In this document: piece after piece, positions 58,165-64,000 of the stretch | Layout: every line of letters starts with the position of its first letter | Numbering within the stretch: the stretch's first letter is position 1 | Source of the DNA: Notamacropus eugenii | Lineage: Eukaryota; Chordata; Mammalia; Diprotodontia; Macropodidae | Reading direction: 5' to 3' | DNA length: 64,000 bases | NCBI RefSeq assembly: GCF_028372415.1 | Contig: NC_092878.1 | Span: forward strand, 25,830,903-25,894,902 | Translations under genes and position numbers: made by a program | The notes under the pieces: generated by a model | The model's database searches: none | Told to the model about the DNA's origin: nothing | The model's input: the letters and a program-made list of their open reading frames with translations, nothing else

Positions 58165-58560
58165 AATTCAATTCAACCAATATTTATTAAGCAACTACTC
58201 TATACCGGGTACTCTGCTAGGTAATGGAGGTACAAATACAAAAATAAATGGTCCCTGTCCTCCTACAGCTTACTTAGAATGTAATAGTGTTATCTGTGTG
58301 CAGATAAATATTCAGGATGTACAAAGCTGGCAAGGGGCATTAATAATGGGGGGTGGGATCAGGAACCTCTTGTTGGAAGTGTGGAACTTGAACTGAACAT
58401 TGAAGAGAGCCAGGACATGACACAGAGGTGAGGAGGAATGTATTCTAAGGAGAGTGAACTGCCCAGGCAAAGTCATGGAGGCAGGAAACAGCATGTCCTA
58501 CACAGAAAGTAAAAAAGACAGTTTGATGACAGTGGATGATAAGAAGAAGTAAATTCCCTT
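58165..58560 (-). mobile_element. L2-like repeat, reverse orientation
   Basis: It opens with atttattaagcaactactct and gggtactctgctaggtaatg, then ttgaactgaacattgaagag. Same family as 24,640-24,930 and 13,060-14,290. Confidence 0.6.
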
Positions 58561-58569
58561 CAAATGAGG

Positions 58570-59110
58570 AATAAATAGCTTAATAACTGGTGGTGATATA
58601 TGAATGTAATGAAATATTTGTTTAGTTGCTTCAATCGTGTCCAACTCTTCATGACCCCCATTTGGGATTTTCTTGACAAAGATACTGAGTGCTTTGCCAT
58701 TTTCTTCTCCAGCTCATTTCACAGATGAGGAAACTGAGGCAAACAGGGTTAAATGACTTGCCCAGGGTCATATAGTTAGGAAGTGTCTGAGGTCAGATTT
58801 GAATTCAGGAAGATGAGCCTTCCTAACTCTATACCTGGCACTGGGCACCATGGCACCACCTAGCTGCCCCTAATGGAATATTGCTGTTTTAAGAAATGAT
58901 GAGTGTAAGAAGCCCTGGAGAACTTATATGGACAGATGCAAAGTGAAGGAGATAGAACCAAGATAACATTATACACAATGTCCACAAATATGAGAATGGA
59001 AAGACAAAAAGTGATGAAACAGTTGTCAGAGAATGTTGTGGGTATGATGGTTGCCTCTTGCATGGAGTCAGCAGCTTTTGAGCCAAAGCAATAAGCCATC
59101 AGGGAGATGA
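58570..59110 (+). mobile_element. L1 3'-region fragment split by a MAR1 SINE
   Basis: The left piece to 58,618 (atatatgaatgtaatgaaat) and the right piece from 58,871 (gaatattgctgttttaagaa, agatgcaaagtgaaggaga) together match 30,740-30,860. The SINE sits exactly in between. Confidence 0.75.
58619..58870 (-). mobile_element. MAR1-type SINE with target duplications
   Basis: Full-length reverse MAR1 ending cacctagctgcccc. Flanks taatgaaatatt (58,607-58,618) and taatggaatatt (58,871-58,882) are a 12-bp target duplication with one mismatch. Confidence 0.9.
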
Positions 59111-59584
59111 GCAAGGAGGGGAGCAGACAGAGGAAGCAGCCTTAGCCTCTAGTCCTAGGGCAGCCTTACAACAGAGCTGGCAAGTGAGGGTCCAGGCTTC
59201 CTTCTCAGATCACCAGTGTCCAGCTCCCAAGGGGATCCATTCCAATTATGGACAGCTCCAATCATTTTCCTTGTGACAAGTTGAAGTCTAACACTCTGCA
59301 ACTTCCACCCATTTCTTCGAGTTCTCTTCTTTGAGCTAAGCAGGACAAATCTAATTCTTCTTTCCTACAACACCCATTCTAATACTTACAGGCAGCTACT
59401 CCATCCCCTCCTGAGGGCTCCTCTTCTACAGACTAAACATCCTCAGTTCATTTATTTGATCTTCACGCCGCATTGTCTGAAGGTCTGTCACCACCCGGCT
59501 CACCGTCCTCTGGATGTTTTCCAGTTTGCCAGTATCCTTTTTACGTATAGCTATAGGAAGAGACGGTGATCATTGCCATGTACA

Positions 59585-60010
59585 TAGAGAGGAACAAGAG
59601 GAGGGAACAAGCAATTATTAAGCACCTACTAAGTCCCAGGCACTCTTGTTAAGCCTTTACAAATATCATCTCATTTGATCCTCACAATAAACCTTCCGAT
59701 GTTCAGTCGTTTTCAGTCCTGTCAGACTCTTTGTGACCCAATTTGGGGTTTTCTTGGTAAAGATACTGGCGGGCTTTACCATTCCTTCTCCAGCTCATTT
59801 GACAGATGAGGAAACTGAAGGCAAACAGGGCTAAGTGACTTGCCCAGGGTTACACAGCTAGTAAATGTCTGAGGCCAGATTTGAACTCAGGAAGACTAGT
59901 TTTACTGCCTTCAGACCCACCAGCTGACTGTCTTATAACCTTGTGAGGTAAGTACTATTGATATCATCCTCATTTTATGACTGAAGAAATTAAAGCAGAC
60001 AGAGATTAAT
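59585..60010 (-). mobile_element. MIR-like SINE interrupted by a MAR1 SINE
   Basis: The outer pieces 59,585-59,698 (attaagcacctactaagtcc) and 59,932-60,010 (ataaccttgtgaggtaagta) belong to one reverse MIR-like SINE. The inner 59,699-59,931 is a reverse MAR1 (acccaatttggggttttctt, agatgaggaaactgaaggc). Confidence 0.75.
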
Positions 60011-60014
60011 ATAA

Positions 60015-60265
60015 TAATAACAGCATTTACTGTATATCAGGTACATACAGTACAGTACAGATAATTATCATCTCATTTGATAACATCCTGGCAAAGCAGA
60101 TGCTACTATTATTATTCCTATTTTACAGATAAGGAAACTGAGGCAAACAGAGGTTAAATGACTGCTCTAAGGTCACACAGCTAGAAAGTGTTGGGGGTCA
60201 GATTTGAGCTCAGGTCTTTCTGACTCCAGACCTGGCACTCCATCCTCTGTACCACCTAACTGCCT
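60015..60265 (-). mobile_element. Reverse tRNA-headed SINE
   Basis: It contains taataacagcatttactgta, aaggaaactgaggcaaacag, ctctaaggtcacacagctag and a head end ctctgtaccacctaactgc. Confidence 0.75.
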
Positions 60266-60392
60266 GGTGCTTTAAGGTTTGCAAAGAGCTTTACAAATAT
60301 CTTATCTTAAAGATGTAAATATAGCTAGCTATAAAAGTAAATATAGATCTCTCCATATGTGTATATATGTGTGTGTATATGTAAGGATGTGT

Positions 60393-60605
60393 ATGTAGGT
60401 GGTGCAGTGGTTAGAGCACTGGAACTAGTCAGAAAAACCAGAATTCAAATTTGATCTCAGATACTTACTAGCTGTGTGACCCTGGGCAAATCACTTAATC
60501 CTGCCTAAAAGGAAACAACAAATCACTCCAGTATCATTGCCAATTAAATCTCATGTACAGTTGGTCCACAGGGTCATGAAGAACTGGACACACAACTGCA
60601 CAACA
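60393..60605 (+). mobile_element. MAR1-type SINE, internally deleted
   Basis: It contains aggtggtgcagtggttagag, ctagctgtgtgaccctggg and agggtcatgaagaactggac. The part with the TTTCCTCATCTG block is missing. Confidence 0.75.
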
Positions 60606-61429
60606 AATATATGTGTGTGTTTTGTATACATACATATATAAAAAGATATATATAATATAAATTATACATAAAGTGTATTAATGTCTTTTACTTTTATAGC
60701 CCCTACACTTCCTAGTGTGTCCCTCTCCCCTCTCTTTTCTCTTCCCAGAGGGCTATCCCTTACTATAAGGAATTAAAAAGAGGAGAAAAGAAAAGAAACC
60801 AAATGCTGTGGCAATTATGACCAATTGGCCCCAAAGAAGAAATATGAGAAAGCATCTCCCCTTGCTTCTTCGTAGAGGTAGAACACCGCAAATCATGTCA
60901 GCCTTTTTTGATATATTGGTAGATTTTACTGACCTGTATTAATTGTCTCTTTTTTAGTTCTTTGTTATGAGGGATGGAGTTCTAGCATGGAAAGGAAATT
61001 GATACAAAAATAAAAGATATCAATTAAAGTTTATTTTTTAAAATATTAATAATTTTTGTCCCTCTGGTGCATCTTTCCAAAAAGCCCAATTCCCTTCTTA
61101 GAGGATGGATCAAAAATAAATAGTTACAATCCAAGCACAGCCTCATCTGGGGTACACAGGAACTCTCATCTTCCCAAGTTCCAGTACTTTTATTACAAGG
61201 GACATTCAGTACACAAGCAGGATCAGTCTTAATCAAAATCGTAAAATAGCTGAGGGCTATTGAGCACACTCTCTTCTACCCACTCTTTTCTCCCTTTGAC
61301 ATCTACCCTTCTCCCTCACAGGCTTCCATTGTCCTCATAATGCCCACTGTGGTTCTGTGGTCCTAAGGCAGTGGCCCCTACTAACAAAATTATGTTTCAC
61401 CCTCCCTGAAGATATTAAAACGCTCACTT
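60606..61429. other. Intergenic, unclassified
   Basis: It starts with a TA/TG-rich stretch (60,605-60,665) behind the MAR1 tail. The rest shows no gene or repeat I recognise. Confidence 0.4.
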
Positions 61430-61835
61430 CTTCAGTGCCCTGATCTTACCTGGGAATGCAGAGGGAAACAGATAGGATGCTACATTCTCTCCCCTGGTGA
61501 TCACATCCCTTCCCATGGGCTCAATTATCACCCCGAGGCAGGTAGCTCCCAAATCTATATAGCCAATGCCAATCTCTTCCCTGAGTTCCATTTCCACTCC
61601 ATCTCCAGCTGGGTTTTTCTCCAGCACCTTAAACTCAACATATCTCCAGGGGAATTTACAACCCTCCTCCCAAAGCATACCTCCCCTCCCAACTTTCTGA
61701 TTTCATCCACCCTGTCACCCAGGCTGGGAACTATGAAAGCATCTTTGACTTTCCCCTTCCTTTTCTCTTCCCCCAACTTACACTTTCCAAATCCTGTAGA
61801 CTATATTATCTCTCTTATGTTCATCTCCTTTCTAG

Positions 61836-62090
61836 CCCAATAGCTAAGTAGCACAGTGGATGGAGCCCTAGGCTTGGAATCAGAAAGATTTGTCTTTCTG
61901 AGTTCAAATGCAGCTCAGTCACTTACTGACTGTGTGACCCTGGGCAAGTCACTTAACCTTGGTTGCCTCAGTTTCCTCATGTATACAATGAGCTGGAGAA
62001 GAAAATGGCAAACCACTCCACTAGCTCAAGAAAACCCCAAAGGGGATCACAAAGAGGCCGACATGACTGAAAAGTGACTTAGCAACAACA
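61836..62090 (+). mobile_element. MAR1-type SINE inserted in L2-like LINE
   Basis: Full length. It has imperfect target duplications ending in ctttctag (61,820-61,835 and 62,095-62,114). It contains gaccctgggcaagtcactta and aagaaaatggcaaaccactc. Confidence 0.85.
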
Positions 62091-62221
62091 AAAATTCATC
62101 TTCGTTCTTTCTAGACCTACAGCAACCTAATTCAAGCCCTCATGACCACTTTTGTCTGGACTATTGTCCTCTCTGAATTGATTTCCCAATCCATAATATC
62201 TCCAGTCTCTAACACATTATT

Positions 62222-63080
62222 TTGCAATAGGAAGAGCTCTTGACCTGGAATCAGATAACCTGAGTTCAAATCCTGCCTGTGTGACCTTGTACAAATCCCT
62301 TAACTGCAGGGTTTCCTCATTTATAAAATGAAAGAGTTAGACTCAATGGCCTTTGGGGTTTCTTTTACCTTTGAATCTATGATCCTATGCACATCCTTTT
62401 TCTTTTTGGGCTAAAAACTCTCCACTGACATAGAATGGTAACTTCTCTGGAAATTATAGTCTGAGGGAATTGCCTGAGGAAATCAGAGGTTAAGTGACAG
62501 ACGATTCTAAAATGACCCTCTATCCACTGCTCTGTCCTGCCTATCCAATTTTCTATACAGATCTGAAAAACAAGCTATATAAGGCATGGGTCTGACAGCC
62601 TGAAATAAAATACAAACTTCCTAGCCTGGAATGTAAGGCCTTCTGCTTTCTGGTTCCTTTCTAGTTATCCTCTCTATATGTGAGGCAGTTGTACCATGCT
62701 TGCCTGGAGTTCAAATCCAGGTTCAGACACTTACTATCGGTGTAACCTTGGGCAAGTCATTTATCTTTTGTCTGCCTCAGTTTCCTCAGCTGTAAAGTGG
62801 GGATATAGTAACAGCATCTATCTCCCTGGGATTGTTATGAGTATCAAATGGAATATTTGTAAAAATGTGCCAGGTGCTGTTTAAGCTCTCCCCCTTCCCT
62901 TCCTTATGCCATCTGGTACAGTGGAAAAAGACTTTGGAATCAAATGGCTTCAGTCTGAATTCTGCTAGATGGATGACCCTGGACAAGTCACTTAACTTTT
63001 ATGCATCTCAGTTTCCCCATTTGTAAAATGAAGGATTTTAATTAAACAACCCCAGGGTCCCTTCCACCTCAAGATATTTG
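62222..63080 (+). mobile_element. Three MIR-like SINEs in series
   Basis: Units at about 62,222-62,392, 62,678-62,890 and 62,910-63,080 each show a gagttcaaatcc-type block, a gcaagtca-type block and a tttcctcat-type block on the plus strand. They are separated by L2-like sequence. Confidence 0.65.
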
Positions 63081-63169
63081 ATCTGACTTTCTCAGTCTAT
63101 TTTACACTGGTTTTCCTCATACTAACTGTATCTTCCAGCTAAATCCATCTATCCTCAGTTCCTTGGTTT

Positions 63170-63310
63170 GCTTGTTTGTTAGGAGGCAATTGGTGTTAAT
63201 TAACTTGCCCAGGGTGACACAGCTCATAAGTGTCTAAGGCTGGATTTGAATTCAGGTCCTCCTGACTCCAAGGCTAGTACTCTATCCATTGCACCACACA
63301 ACTGCCCTCT
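63170..63310 (-). mobile_element. tRNA-headed SINE
   Basis: It contains aattaacttgcccagggtga, tttgaattcaggtcctcctg and the head end ctatccattgcaccacacaa. A further reverse MIR-like scrap lies at about 63,415-63,500. Confidence 0.75.
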
Positions 63311-63619
63311 TGCACATCTTTTTGGACCCAAGCTGTGATTGCATTGGTAGAAGGGAACTCCCACTGCCAATGCAGATCAATGCTTACCCTATAACGTATT
63401 TGTCTTAAAGACTGACCCAGAATCTGGAGAGATTTCAGAACTCACTCAGGGTTACATGGCCAGTAGCAAGACTTGGACCCAGGGCCTCCTAACTTTGAAA
63501 TTAGATCTCTAGGCATTGGGCAATAATTGCTTCTCTGGGCCTTGCATGCTGTAAATGTTTATAGATATTTCTTGAATTTAATCAAATCCTCAGATTTAGA
63601 AAGGAACCTAATAAGTCTT

Positions 63620-63785
63620 TTAGCTCACTTGTTCTTAACCTGGGGTCCATGACCTTGGTCTATAGATATAATCACCGTATTTCGGTGTAATTGATTTCTT
63701 TCATGATCCTATGTATTTTATTTTGTGCTTATCAATATCATCCTGGCTTCACTAGATTGTCAGAGGGGTCTATAACACATGATCA
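63620..63785. repeat. Interspersed repeat shared with 39,430-39,475
   Basis: It has gttcttaacctggggtcca, then atcctatgtattttattttg. The latter string is exactly repeated in SRP14 intron 2 at about 39,436. It belongs to a common mammalian repeat I cannot name with certainty. Confidence 0.55.
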
Positions 63786-63829
63786 GGTGAAACTTCATTT
63801 CAGCCTGTCTCATTTCTGTGTCTATTTCT

Positions 63830-64000
63830 GTGTGTTTCTCTGACTCTCCCTATCTTTCTATCTCTATCTTTCTCTTCTTGTCTTTATCTCTCTGTCTTCT
63901 CTTTCTCTCTCCATTTCTGTCTGTCTCCTTTCTCTGTCTGTCTCTGTGCATCTCTCTATTTCTATCTTTTTATCCTAGTTGTCTCTCCATCTCTGTATCT
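63830..64000. repeat. CT-rich (TCTCTG)n microsatellite
   Basis: A pyrimidine-rich stretch of TCTCTG, TCTTTC and CTATCT units runs to the window edge. Confidence 0.9.

Larger units (their letters stand above)
61430..63140 (+). mobile_element. L2-like LINE remnant broken up by several SINEs
   Basis: L2-type wording appears in pieces. About 61,480-61,835 has tagctcccaaatctatatag and ccttaaactcaacatatctc. About 62,096-62,220 has cctaattcaagccctcatg. About 62,400-62,670 has acaaacttcctagcctggaa. About 63,075-63,140 is a last piece. The pieces are separated by the SINEs listed below. Confidence 0.6.

Noticed and set aside
41000..64000. BMF or another coding gene right of SRP14
   Set aside because: From human gene order BMF was expected nearby, but no BH3-type peptide or other recognisable exon was found in any frame. 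The gene may lie beyond the window.

Overview
The window looks like chromosomal DNA from a marsupial mammal. It carries intron-rich vertebrate genes with GT/AG splice sites and short conserved exons. It is also littered with repeats I recognise as typical of marsupials: tRNA-headed SINEs with the MAR1/RTE-type body, MIR-like SINEs, RTE-type LINE sequence, and marsupial-style L1 3' ends. I cannot name the species. All family names come from memory, with no database search.

Region 1 (about 1-35,525, plus strand) is the 3' half of EIF2AK4 (GCN2), the eIF2-alpha kinase that senses amino-acid starvation. Twenty consecutive coding exons can be read, all in frame across the joins. They encode 691 residues, from the last part of the kinase domain through the whole HisRS-like domain to the C-terminal ribosome/dimerisation domain. 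The stop codon is at 35,334-35,336 and an AATAAA signal lies at 35,504-35,509. The 5' half of the gene lies left of the window. The introns hold SINEs, L2-like fragments and one large L1-derived composite (about 29.2-32.7 kb).

Region 2 (about 36,650-40,350, minus strand) is the complete SRP14 gene, which encodes the 14-kDa Alu-domain subunit of the signal recognition particle. Five coding exons give a 110-residue protein without the alanine-rich tail found in primates. It converges tail-to-tail with EIF2AK4, the same order I recall for human 15q15. Its promoter is a CpG island. A 21-bp minisatellite with higher-order structure sits in intron 2, and a roughly 460-bp purine-rich tract lies just upstream of the promoter.

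Region 3 (about 41-64 kb) has no protein-coding gene that I can recognise. It is a dense layer cake of repeats. There is a degraded RTE LINE with a readable reverse transcriptase (about 46.6-48.7 kb), CR1/L3-like and L2-like LINE remnants, and many nested SINEs, several with visible target-site duplications. There are also GA, GT, GATA and ATAAC microsatellites, including a 42-nt perfect palindrome. I see no BMF exon, although BMF is the next gene I would expect from human gene order. I found no clear undescribed biological system. The strongest second-look items are the SRP14 intronic minisatellite, the EIF2AK4 exon-junction difference, and the inverted L1 3' ends.
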